Source: Chlorokybus atmophyticus
Lineage: Eukaryota > Streptophyta > Chlorokybophyceae > Chlorokybales > Chlorokybaceae
NCBI GenBank assembly: GCA_009103225.1
Contig: RHPI01002656.1
Span: forward strand, 260,096-324,095
Direction of reading: 5' to 3'
Length of the DNA: 64,000 nt
Of the stretch, positions 54,487-63,675 are shown one piece after another. The position numbers were made by a program, and so were the translations under genes. Position 1 is the stretch's first letter, and every line of letters starts with the position of its first letter. A model generated the notes under the pieces. The model worked only from the letters and a program-made list of their open reading frames with translations, was not told the DNA's origin and ran no database searches.

Positions 54487-55830
54487 CTCAACAAGTGGAG
54501 AGCTCAGTTCAGCTTCAATGTCAAGGAGTTGGGCAAGTGCTTAGTGTACCAGATGGACAACGACCTCATCGACGAAGAACCGGTGTTTAGAAGACAGTAC
54601 AAACTCTCCAAGTTGGAGGAAGACTTGGTGGAGCAGCGATACAAGGCATTGGTAGAGGCGGAACTCATCGAGTCCAAGTCAAACTTCGCCGCCGCAACAG
54701 CCATGCCCCTTAAGAAGGACTCGGAGGGCAATTAGACAGAACGGCGTATGTGGGGGCTATTGCCTACTCAACAACAAAACCAGGGCATCTTCGACGACGT
54801 CGGCTCGTGCACCGTGTTTTGTAGTCTGGCCATGCGGCAGGGTACAACCAGATCGAGGTCAAGCCCGAAGACAAGCGCAAGATGGCATTTTGGGGCAACC
54901 AGCAACTCTACCACTCGAAGGTCATGCCTTTCGGGCTGAACGCGCCAGCAAAGTTGCAGCGCGTGATGGACAAGGCGTTGAAGGGATGCTCCTTCGCGCG
55001 GTGCTACATCGACGATATCCTAATCTTCAGCCACACGGCAGAGGAGCATCTCCTCCACATCGAGGAGGTGCCAAGGAGAGTACTGGCAGTAGGGATGATA
55101 ATGCACCCCGACAAGTGCACTTTCTTTACCCACAAGGTCCCCTACCTCGGCCACACGATCGTGCCCAACACGGTGTGTACGTTCAGCAGGTCAAGGTGAA
55201 GGCTTTGGCATCTATCTCAGCCCCAAACCTGATTCGGCTGCGTGTCTTTCTTGGCCTCACCAATTATTACAGGAGGTTCGTCAAAGAAATTGCCAAGGTG
55301 GCGCGTCCCCTCCACGAACTTCTCAAGAAAGAGACAGAGTGGAGCTGGAAGGAGGCCCAGCAACAGGCTTTCAAAGAGCTGAAGCAAAGGCTCACATCAG
55401 CCCTCATTTTTGCAGCGATCAAACTACACCAAGCCGTTCATTCTCCACCGACTGGAGTAAGCTCGGCATGGGTGCGGTATTGGTTCATCTTAATGGTAAC
55501 CGGAAGGAACGGGTGGTGTCCTACGCCAGCTGCAGCAACAACAGCGCGAAGGCCAACTACAGCAGTTACGAAGGCGAATGCCTTGCTGCAATATGGGCCA
55601 TCCCTTTCTTCAGACCTTCTCTGTTTCGAAGACAATTCTCTCTGATCACCGACCACCAACCGCTGCACTGGCTTATGACCAACCAGCACCTTACGAGCAA
55701 GTTGTCCAGGTGGGCCCTGTTGCTACACGAATATGACTTCGGGATCACACGCCGAGCGGGCCTGGTCAACCAGGACGCAGACGGCCTCAGCCGTAACCCC
55801 CACCTCTCCACCACTGACGCCACCGGTGCC
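54487..55830 (+). pseudogene. Reverse transcriptase and RNase H (copy B)
   Basis: The pre-palm region (KLSKLEEDLVEQRYKALVEA, LIESKSNFAAATAMPLKKD) is followed by frame changes, then VMPFGLNAPAKLQRVMD, CYIDDILIFSHT (Y-x-D-D catalytic pair), PYLGHTIV, the connection FLGLTNYYRRFVKE, and RNase H FSTDWSKLGMGAVL, YSSYEGECLAAIWAI, ITDHQPLHWL and NQDADGLSRNP. Catalytic residues of the RT palm and RNase H are visible, but at least three frame changes interrupt it. Confidence 0.85.
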
Positions 55831-56159
55831 CGTCATGAGCTGGGTCCAGTGGCACCACCACCACAGGTGGCCACAATGTTTGCCGTAGCTGCATTACGCT
55901 CGGGACGGGACACCATCACAGAATCAGCTCTGACAATGCCGAAACAGAGGAGATGCCAGCGCTCACTCCCGTCGATGCCGACCCGTCTTAGCAGACCGCA
56001 CCAGATGATGCCCAACTCCCAGCTTCAGATCCATGTCAAGACATCCGGTTGAGAAGGACTCCATGGCTTACCTACAACATGGACAACATGTGGCAGGACT
56101 AAGCGCGCAAGCGTGACTGCGTCAGGCAGCGCTGCCAGAACTACCAATGGGAGGATGGA

Positions 56160-57242
56160 CTCGTCTTTCGGCGTGTCCACATCCATGACAAAGAGGTTCC
56201 GGCGCTGCACCGGCGCGAGGGCATCATCTCTGCACTCCACACAGAGTTGGGACACTTACGTATCAAGCGCACCGTCAACTTGGTGAGTGCCCAGTACTAA
56301 TGGCATGGCATGCACACCCAAGTTCGCACCTTTGTTGCAAACTGCACGCATTGCGACCTGGTGCGTGCCAGCCTCAATACCCGCACTAGCACACTGCATC
56401 CACTGCCTATCGCCAGCATGTTCTACCGGTGGGGACTGAACATCCTTGAAGATCTAGCACGCTCAGCTCGTGGCAATAGATACATCCTCGTCATAAGCGA
56501 GCACTTTTTCAAATGGGTTAAGCTGGTCCCCCTTCCCAACAAAAGTAGTAGAGGAACCGCTCAGGCTTTCCTCGACCATGTGCTCAGTCGCTTCGGCTCA
56601 TGCGCTGAAGTCATCATCGACCAAGGAGCGGAGTTCCGCGGCGAGTTCGACACTTTGCTTGATCGCTCTTACATCGACCATCGACGTACCTCATGCGACC
56701 ATCCGCAGGCGGATGAGCTGGCGGAATGTACTATTCATACCATTGAAAAGGCCTTGCGCAAGTACGTCATCGACCACGAGAAGCGCACCTGGGATGACTA
56801 CCTTCCCTGGATAGCACTAGGCTATCGGCTTTTCAAGCAAGCTTCCTTGCGCATGTACAGCCCGTATCAGCTGTTGTTTCGTAGGGAACCCTTACTCCCC
56901 TTCTGCGCACAAAGAAAAGTGGAACGCGTGTTGGACAACCTCGACAACCCTGTAACTATGCTGCACGACATGCAACAGCGCGCCTATCTTTTTACGCACG
57001 TCATTCCCATGGCCATGGGCAATCTTCATATTGCTCAGCACCGTGACACGCTGCGCTATGAACGCGTTCGCAGTGGATTCTATAAACACCGCAGTCGCCG
57101 CTTCGAAACGGGCGACTATGTCTTCCGCATGACCCAAACCAAGGACACTCTTGACATCAGTGTCAGACGCGTCGTCTACAAGGTCCAAAAGGTTTACCTT
57201 TTGGACCTTGTAGATTTCAGAGGGGATTACAATCCCCTCTGA
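56160..57242 (+). pseudogene. Integrase (copy B)
   Basis: The HHCC domain is visible (LHTELGHLRIKRT, then HTQVRTFVANCTHCDLVR) with a TAA between its halves near 56,298. The catalytic core retains EVIIDQGAEFRGEF (second Asp) and DELAECTIHTIEKAL (Glu), but the usual first Asp (W-G-x-D) is Asn in WGLNILEDLARSARG. The C-terminal RFETGDYVFR segment is present. The frame ends at 57242 within an inverted repeat. Confidence 0.82.
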
Positions 57243-57245
57243 AAT
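57176..57245. repeat. Two adjacent perfect hairpins at the integrase 3' end
   Basis: Arms 57176-57193 and 57196-57213 are perfect 18-base reverse complements with a 2-base loop. Arms 57214-57228 and 57231-57245 are perfect 15-base reverse complements, also with a 2-base loop. They abut without spacer and add an out-of-frame stop to the integrase. Confidence 0.95.
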
Positions 57246-57369
57246 TCTGGGTTTACTCGGCAACGACGGCGAACGCCTCAATGACAACATGGAAAACTGT
57301 GCTTCATGTCATCTGCCACACGTTGCAGGATTGGACGTCATTCAGCACCCTCGACCCAGTCGCAGCAAG

Positions 57370-57534
57370 TGTTGCGAGAAGTGCGGTGCCGCCGACGACG
57401 CACTTATGATGCTGTGCAACGGTTGCAACAAAGGCATGCACTGCTATTAACTCGATCCGCCAAAAAATAATGTGCCTCTGGAGGCATACTGGTGTGAGGA
57501 CTGCCGCGTCCGTGGTCCTCCTCATTCTCGATGA
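57370..57534 (+). pseudogene. PHD finger at the C-terminal end of pol (copy B)
   Basis: Cys/His spacing is that of a PHD zinc finger: C-C-E-K-C, nine to ten residues, LCNGCNKGMHC, then PLEAYWCEDC, i.e. C4-H-C3 with the conserved W two residues before the last Cys pair. An in-frame TAA at 57448-57450 follows the HxxC part, and the finger is in a different frame from the integrase because of the hairpins. PHD fingers commonly bind methylated or unmodified histone H3 tails; a role in choosing integration chromatin is an inference. Confidence 0.78.
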
Positions 57535-57619
57535 AGACTGCTCACTAAAGCAGAGATTTCCTTAGTACACAGGGGGGCGGCTTGTTGACTTGCTCTTGTT
57601 AGCATTGTCAGCAACGCAT

Positions 57620-58048
57620 TTCATCACTCGGAGCACACAGCACTATGTCATATCACATGTTATTAGCATCACAGGTGTTTCCCCCACAAGAAGGTACAGG
57701 CAGGGGGGTATTCTTTGCCTTCCGCACTGTGCAGCACAACCGACAGTCCACAAGGCTGGCCTCATGCCCCATCATGGCAATACGGTTGGGAGCGACCTGG
57801 AGGGGCACACGTCCCTGCCAGGCCCGACAATAGCCACCAGTGTTGTTGTTGTTGTTGTTGTAGCCAATAGAGGGCCGCAGCTCGTGGAACTTGCGCCAGC
57901 ATCCTGCCTCCGAATGTCCCATTTTGTGGCAGTTGTCGCACACATGTCGCATACAGGTTGCCACAATTTTGGTGCATTTCTTTTTAAAGTGCCCATGACG
58001 ACCACACCGATGGCACAGCACCGGAGTGTCATGCCTATCGCCCAAGCA
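57620..58048 (-). pseudogene. Inverted gag fragment of the same family (copy D)
   Basis: On the minus strand: LCHRCGRHGHFKKKC and CDNCHKMGHSEAGC (two CCHC knuckles), then FHELRPSIGYNNNNNN as in copies B and C. A CHRCG...ELRP...GYNN order identical to copy C identifies it. It is only about 400 bp long and lies between copies B and C in opposite orientation. Confidence 0.85.
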
Positions 58049-58049
58049 T

Positions 58050-58827
58050 GTTAGTCATCATCGGGCATGCCTACAGCGAGACCCTCGCCCGGCTTACCAG
58101 CTTGGCAACCCGCTGACCACTAGCTAGGTCATGTCTCTAGAGTAGCTCATGACCATAGCCTACATAGGCACCGCGCGTAGCTGTTCAGTTGTGAGTTTAG
58201 TTATAAGTCAGGTTCTATATCGAGTGGTAATTTCCTGTGGAAATAGCCTCGATATGACCGTTAGCTTATGTTCTGGACAGTCATGAGTTGACTTGTATAA
58301 GTAGGCACAGTGTTCACCGGATCAGCTGGTGACACTGTAAGTAAAAAAGCTAAGAGCTTGTGAAGCGACTTGAACTACGAAACACACCGTCCTGGTTCCC
58401 AAGAATCCCCTCACCGTGTGAGAGCCTGTGCATGTTCTTGTGCACTGTGCTTGTCCTCGCTGTGAGCTTTGTGTACTTGGTTGCGGTGTGCTTGTTGGCA
58501 TCAGTCAGGGCATAGCATCCACGTGTTGCTCATTCACCTCACTTAACAGTGTAATTTCTCTTCCACTCACGCAAAGAACTGTGTAAACAGCACTACCTAT
58601 CGTAGTGGCTTGTTGACTTACAGTGTCACCAACTTTGCTCAAGTGAGTGTAGTTGCAGGTTGTACATCAGCATCGCAATCTGTAGTTGTACACATCACAG
58701 TGCAGTGTTGTCACCGTCACCGCATAGCGCGCACAAGCGCTAGTGTTGGGTGATAGCAGCACTGGAGATCCCATTGTAGAGCACAAACACTCTACCCTTC
58801 ATCCACTTTCACCATCGCATCAGCTGT
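58050..58827 (+). other. Leader and probable 5' LTR of copy C
   Basis: About 780 non-coding bases precede the gag ATG of copy C. An LTR is expected here, but its borders cannot be set because the 3' LTR lies outside the window and copy B lacks one. A possible stem near 58,200-58,250 (CTATATCGAG ... CTCGATATGA) is visible. No clear tRNA primer-binding site was identified. Confidence 0.45.
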
Positions 58828-59790
58828 ATGAGCAGGCCCACCCCTTTCTCGCCAATAGAAGAAGGGGACCTCAACAACTGGAGCCCAACCTCCAACCTTA
58901 CCTATAAGCGCGCAAGTGAAGGGAGCGATTACCGTAGCAGCAGAGGCTCACGCCCCGTCTCCGGCTTCACCTCCTCTCACTCCACTCCTCGTCAACGAGC
59001 ATCTCCACCACCGTCGGATAGTGACGACGAAGAGATGGAGCCTTCCAGCTCAACCAACTCCCTACGCTTCTCCGGACGCCCTGGCACCACCTCACTTGAC
59101 GAGTTCATCATCAAGTTCCACTCCAAGATGCGGCAGCAAGCCCTCAAGAGCAAGGACTGGACAGACGAGGTATCGTTTCTTGTGTCCGCCCAATACCTTG
59201 ATCACGAAGCACATGATGTGTGGAAGTCCGTCGCTGAGTTGCACAAGATTGATGGCTATGGCGAGTTGGCCAGCACAATAGCCGCCACGTCACTGCACAG
59301 CCCATCGGTTACGGTCCCTGTAGCACCGGCCCCGCCCGCCTCAGTCACGGATCTCACTCTAGCTGCAGCCATGGAGAAGGCAGAGAATGAAGAGGTTGAG
59401 GTGGTAGTGGCCTCATTGACTCCTGCAGAAATCGAGAGCAAGAAGGCCGAGCGCCGGATCAGAATACTCAACCGCACCGCTGCCATCATCAGGGAGCAAC
59501 AAGAGGAGCAGCAAGCTGCAGCATTGGAGATGGGTACGCCCCTGCTACCAACACCGAACTCGCGTGCTCCAGCGGGAGCCAGTGTTTTCACCCTCGGCTC
59601 AGTGGCATTGCGTGCACGCGATTACGGTGGGCGCGGCCATGTCGGACTCCCCGTTGAAGGACCTCTACGCCGCACTCCGGCGCACCTTCCCACCTCAAAC
59701 CAACAGCAAGGTGGAGGAGTTGAGGCGTTTTCGACGGAAGCCCCACGAGGACCCTCTCCGACTGTATTCACGGTTGGAAGGGTTGCTTAA
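58828..59790 (+). CDS. Gag frame 1 (N-terminal part) of copy C
   Basis: A 320-codon frame opening MSRPTPFSPIEEGDL. Ser/Pro-rich first 90 residues, then a gag-like helical stretch (SLDEFIIKFHSKMRQQALKS, VSFLVSAQYLDHEAHDVW) and a Glu-rich coiled segment (ESKKAERRIRILNRTAAIIR). The meaningful protein appears to pass into the +1 frame near 59,560-59,640, where frame 2 continues with the rest of gag. The last part of this frame (after about 59,600) is probably not used. Confidence 0.7.
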   Translation: MSRPTPFSPIEEGDLNNWSPTSNLTYKRASEGSDYRSSRGSRPVSGFTSSHSTPRQRASPPPSDSDDEEMEPSSSTNSLRFSGRPGTTSLDEFIIKFHSKMRQQALKSKDWTDEVSFLVSAQYLDHEAHDVWKSVAELHKIDGYGELASTIAATSLHSPSVTVPVAPAPPASVTDLTLAAAMEKAENEEVEVVVASLTPAEIESKKAERRIRILNRTAAIIREQQEEQQAAALEMGTPLLPTPNSRAPAGASVFTLGSVALRARDYGGRGHVGLPVEGPLRRTPAHLPTSNQQQGGGVEAFSTEAPRGPSPTVFTVGRVA

Positions 59791-62653
59791 AGACACTGAC
59801 TACAAGATCGTCAGTGAGGAGGCGGCAGCATTGGTGTATGTGGCCGAGTTGGATCCCACCCTCGGTGAGTCAACGCGCTTGACGCTGAACTACAGCAGGC
59901 CCCTCGGCTACACCCTCAAGGAAGCTTTCGAGACTGCACAAGCCATCCATAAGCGTGCAGTGTATGCGAAAGCGGTGCTGGACACCAACCGCAGTGCCTC
60001 ACGGCCTATGGCAGGCACAAGTGCAGAGCCTCTTCGGCGGGACCGCAGCCGAGAGCCGCAAGGCATCCACCACAAGGATAAACGGTCAGCTCATGCTGCC
60101 CTTGTGGCTCCAGTGCTGTGCCACCGGTGTGGTCGACCCGGCCACTACCAAAAAGAGTGCACCGAAGATTACGGCAACCTTGTGTGCGACCACTGCCACA
60201 AGACGGTACACTTGGAGACAGTATGCTGGCTCAAGTTCCCTGAGCTGCGGCCCACTATTGGCTACAACAACGGCAACAACGCTGTTGGCTACCGCGGCAA
60301 CAACAACAACAACAACAACGGGGGCTACAACAACAGCAACCACGCTGGCGGCTACAACAACAGCAACAACGCTGGTGGTCGCAACAACAGCAACAACGCT
60401 GGTGGCCACAACCCCAACAACAACAACAACGCTGGCGCCCGCAAGGAAGAAGCTGGCTATAGAGGGAAAAACCGCCCTCCACAGCACAAAGAGCTTGAGG
60501 GACGTCCTTGCGCTGGAGCTGCTGCTGTAAAGGCACCAACCAATCCACCGGCTATTGACCAAGTGGCAGCCCTGATGGCGCGCGTGGCACAGCTGGAGGA
60601 GAACAAGGAGCAGGACTATCAAGCCTGCTATGCTGCTAGGTGGGCACTGATGGCACCGAAACGGGATAGGGACACTCCCACGCCGTCGCGCGTACAACCA
60701 TCCAGACGTGCGCGCAGGGAAGCTGGCGCGTCGTCAACAGCGGCATCGTCGGACGCCACAAGTGGTGCTGCCTCGGCAGCCACAACCACCGCTGGGACGA
60801 CGCCGTCGACGACACCGTCGGCGTCCACACCGACCACGACAGCAGGTGTCAGCACTCTTGGCACCACGCTGTCCCCGGTGATGAAGAGCACCCACGCCGC
60901 AACAACCATGGTCGTTGGGTTCGTAAGTGGTGAATCCACCACTCCTGCCTCCATCGAAGCGACCACATCAACCGCAACTGCTGCCACCCTCACAGCCGTC
61001 ACCTCAGTAACGACGACTGCTGCAGGTGCCACCACCATCGCCCCCAGTAGTGTTGCCATACCCACTGCACCACTTCCTGAGGGACGAACGGCACCGCCAC
61101 CAGCGTTGGACGTCACACAGCAAGTGCCACGCGGGCCACAAGCAGAGCGCACCTGGGCGTCGAATCTACGCAACGTGGAACCCACCACCATTGCGTACGG
61201 ACCAGGGGGGCAACGCACCACGCGCGTGGCACGCGATGATCGCATCTTGCCCCTACCACCTCCAGAGTACCACACGCTGCCGGAACCCACACAACAACAG
61301 CTGGAGGATGAAATCCTCGCCGGCACTGCACCAGAGATGAGGGATCGTCTGTTCGGGGTCACCTACCGACGACCTGCGGTATTGGAGCTGGCCATCCAGT
61401 TGTTCCTGGCGTTACACGCACAAGTGCAGAGCGCACCTAGTCAAACGCAGCAACCCATGCCCGCTCAACAGATCGACTTCGAGCCCTCACCACTGGACCC
61501 ACTCGGCCTCCAGCGGCACAAAATGCAAGACCTCGTGGTCACCATGTCTGACATCGCGCTGGGCACTGATCCCGCTCTCCGGGGGCTCACTCCAGGCAGT
61601 CGTCAGGAGCGTTTTTTTGCACTCGAACAGGCCCATCGTTATCAAATGGACCAAGCTGCCCAAGTGGACGCGCGCCGACAAGCGTACGAAGCAGCACACG
61701 CCGTTATCGTACCGACCGTAGCGCCAGCAAATGTGGCCAACGCCTCTACGGCGCTGACCACAGCGTACTCCACGGCAATCGCCATCGAGCAGCCAGGACA
61801 CGCAACTGTTGCAGACCAAGCGAGGGCGTTGGCGCAACAATTGAGGGGGGTAATCGCCCCGCTGCTGCCTCCTTTGGTCGAAGACATGCCTGAGGATCAA
61901 CGCGATGCAGGGCAAGGGTACCTCACCCCGCAAGGGGACACCACACAACGAGGAGGAGCTGGTATGGTGGGGGAGCAACAACTCCGTACCGCACTCATCC
62001 GGCAAGCAGTCATGTTGCACAGGCCTGAGGGCAACACATTAAGACAGATGATGGGGATGCAAGAGGGCAGCGCCGCTCGAGCCCGTCTCGTGACATGGCT
62101 CGTTGCCAATCACCCTGCTGTCCCCCTGTTTGCCTTTGGCAACCGAGCATCATGGTTGGGGGCATTCGTTCGTTCGCTGCGACAAGCATACGACGAGGCT
62201 GCCACCACAGCCCCGGACACGCTGGAGGGAGTGCAAGAGGCAATGCTGCGGCTGCCAGGGGTGGAAGCCGCACGGCAACGGCGGCGCATCGCCATTGCTC
62301 ATGAGCTACACGCACAGCAGACTGACCTGCAGCGCACCCTACGCGCTCGCGCCATGACCGTGCTCGATGTGGGAGTGGTACAAGGAAGGTGGGATGCCTA
62401 CATGGCAGGGATCTTGCGAGTCCCCACCATCACTCACGACATGCGGCGACAGCTACTACGCGCCGTATACCCACAGCCCATGCCTCAATATCATCATTGG
62501 ACCGACACGGACACCGAGCCCACGGCCACGTGGGAAGGGACATTGGTCAGAGAAGCGGCTCATGCTGTTCGATGGACGTACGCCGCGGAGCAAGCTGAAC
62601 GCGAGGCAGGCCCACAAACACCGGGTCCGCCGGGGTTTCCTCCACAGCCATGA
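59639..62653 (+). CDS. Gag frame 2 (main body, two CCHC knuckles) of copy C
   Basis: Continuous frame of about 1,000 codons. It begins with a retrotransposon-gag stretch (MSDSPLKDLYAALRRTFPP, RRFRRKPHEDPLRLYSRL), then CHRCGRPGHYQKEC and CDHCHKTVHLETVC (perfect C-x2-C-x4-H-x4-C), FPELRPTIGYNN, an Asn/Gly repeat (60,265-60,450), a Thr/Ala-rich region and a C-terminal conserved domain shared with copy B (NHPAVPLFAF, LRLPGVEAARQRRRIA, RAMTVLDVGVVQGRWDAY). It ends in a Pro-rich linker at TGA 62651-62653. The open frame continues upstream to at least 59564 without a stop. Confidence 0.8.
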   Translation: MSDSPLKDLYAALRRTFPPQTNSKVEELRRFRRKPHEDPLRLYSRLEGLLKDTDYKIVSEEAAALVYVAELDPTLGESTRLTLNYSRPLGYTLKEAFETAQAIHKRAVYAKAVLDTNRSASRPMAGTSAEPLRRDRSREPQGIHHKDKRSAHAALVAPVLCHRCGRPGHYQKECTEDYGNLVCDHCHKTVHLETVCWLKFPELRPTIGYNNGNNAVGYRGNNNNNNNGGYNNSNHAGGYNNSNNAGGRNNSNNAGGHNPNNNNNAGARKEEAGYRGKNRPPQHKELEGRPCAGAAAVKAPTNPPAIDQVAALMARVAQLEENKEQDYQACYAARWALMAPKRDRDTPTPSRVQPSRRARREAGASSTAASSDATSGAASAATTTAGTTPSTTPSASTPTTTAGVSTLGTTLSPVMKSTHAATTMVVGFVSGESTTPASIEATTSTATAATLTAVTSVTTTAAGATTIAPSSVAIPTAPLPEGRTAPPPALDVTQQVPRGPQAERTWASNLRNVEPTTIAYGPGGQRTTRVARDDRILPLPPPEYHTLPEPTQQQLEDEILAGTAPEMRDRLFGVTYRRPAVLELAIQLFLALHAQVQSAPSQTQQPMPAQQIDFEPSPLDPLGLQRHKMQDLVVTMSDIALGTDPALRGLTPGSRQERFFALEQAHRYQMDQAAQVDARRQAYEAAHAVIVPTVAPANVANASTALTTAYSTAIAIEQPGHATVADQARALAQQLRGVIAPLLPPLVEDMPEDQRDAGQGYLTPQGDTTQRGGAGMVGEQQLRTALIRQAVMLHRPEGNTLRQMMGMQEGSAARARLVTWLVANHPAVPLFAFGNRASWLGAFVRSLRQAYDEAATTAPDTLEGVQEAMLRLPGVEAARQRRRIAIAHELHAQQTDLQRTLRARAMTVLDVGVVQGRWDAYMAGILRVPTITHDMRRQLLRAVYPQPMPQYHHWTDTDTEPTATWEGTLVREAAHAVRWTYAAEQAEREAGPQTPGPPGFPPQP
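60265..60450 (+). repeat. Asn/Gly-coding tandem repeats in gag
   Basis: Units of about 27-30 bases built on GGCTACAACAACAGCAAC and AACGCTGGTGG encode G-Y-N-N-S-N-N/H-A-G-G. Copy B and fragment D have shorter Asn runs at the same place, so the array length varies between copies. Confidence 0.85.
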
Positions 62654-63675
62654 GGTACACCCGCGGGCATGATTCCAGCTTCGCAGAGGCGTCATCCACC
62701 TGCGCCGCCACCACAACCAGCGCCGGAACCTCCAGCACCGAGGCCCCCCCGTGTCTACCAACCACCACGACAAGGTCGGTTCGGCAAAGGGAGAGGGCAA
62801 GGAGGGGGTTCTCCGGACCCAGCAGGCAGAGGAGCTCTGGCTGCCATGCGCTCAGCACCACCGGCTGAGACAACCGAGTCAGAGGTACAGACACCTCGTA
62901 TGAAGAGACTGCGTATCGACGCCAATGCTGCCATGGTGGCCAACCAAGGCAAGCACGTCACCATCAACGGTCTGGTACCCAAGCGAGTAATGTTGGACAC
63001 CGGAGCACAGCCTGTCATCATCGGGCGCTTCCGCGCGCGGTCCCTAGGCATAACCAGCTCCGACTTGGTGCCTTGCCCGTACGTGTTGGACACTGCCACA
63101 GGTAGCCGAAATAAGGTGATGGGAGTCACCAGTGAGGCCTTTTGCATTCGGTTGACAGGGCTGGACCCAACCCACGCGACCGAGATCGTCCAGCAATGTG
63201 TGGTCACCAATGCCGGCTCCTTTGACTTTTTGCTTGGGCAGGACTTCAACTTCCCTGTGGGCTTGGGCCTCCACTGCTGGACAGAGCGAGCGTGGTTTCG
63301 GCCACATTGGGATGAGGATGACGCAGAGGTACAGGGTTTCCTGCCTCTCGAGTTGGTCTCGCGCACGCGCGCCCAACGCAAAATGGTTGCCATGGCCACA
63401 CGCAGCCACGCCCGCACCCGGAAGGCTGTAATGGCCACATACGACGGCGCTCGGACGCGAGTCGCTGCTGGTGCCACAGCCCCGTGTCAAACCGGCGACT
63501 CCTCTCCCATCCCGTACAACGAGGAGCAGGAGGATGCCACCGTGGAAGTAGCATTACAAGACCCAGCTGAACGGCGCTGGCGCGCACAGGTGGACGCACA
63601 CATCTTGCTCAGCCATCCCCTGATCACCACGCGCTTCCCCAACTACCGAAGCCACGTCAAGGTGCAGGACCGCCA
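62654..63675 (+). CDS. Start of pol: Pro-rich linker and retropepsin of copy C
   Basis: In frame with gag frame 2 after the TGA. A Pro/Gly-rich linker is followed by MKRLRIDANAAMVANQGKHV and the retropepsin: VMLDTGAQPVIIG, with catalytic Asp at 62996-62998, and FLLGQDFNFPVGLG, a second conserved strand. The domain has a length typical of gypsy aspartic proteases. A spacer with an acidic NEEQEDATVEVALQD segment leads into the methyltransferase-like domain. Confidence 0.82.

Larger units (their letters stand above)
49140..57535 (+). mobile_element. Ty3/gypsy-like retrotransposon with methyltransferase-like and PHD domains (copy B, 5'-truncated)
   Basis: Order on the plus strand: gag from the zinc knuckles on (49,140-51,768), retropepsin (51,817-52,380), C5-methyltransferase-like domain (53,022-54,260), reverse transcriptase and RNase H (54,480-55,830), integrase (56,160-57,242), PHD finger (57,370-57,530). 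Pol order PR-RT-RH-IN is that of Ty3/gypsy. The gag N-terminus seen in copy C (58,828-60,000) and any 5' LTR are missing. Nonsense codons at 49307-49309 (TAG), 51319-51321 (TAA) and 57448-57450 (TAA), a tandem duplication in the methyltransferase and hairpins after the integrase show it is inactive. Confidence 0.88.

Noticed and set aside
60086-61362. Long minus-strand frames opposite gag (Val/Ala-rich, 203 and 244 codons)
   Set aside because: Antisense shadows of the Asn and Thr/Ala-rich gag region; the plus strand carries the zinc knuckles.
62651-62653. TGA as a selenocysteine codon
   Set aside because: No SECIS-like structure was recognised and copy B has TAA in the same linker.
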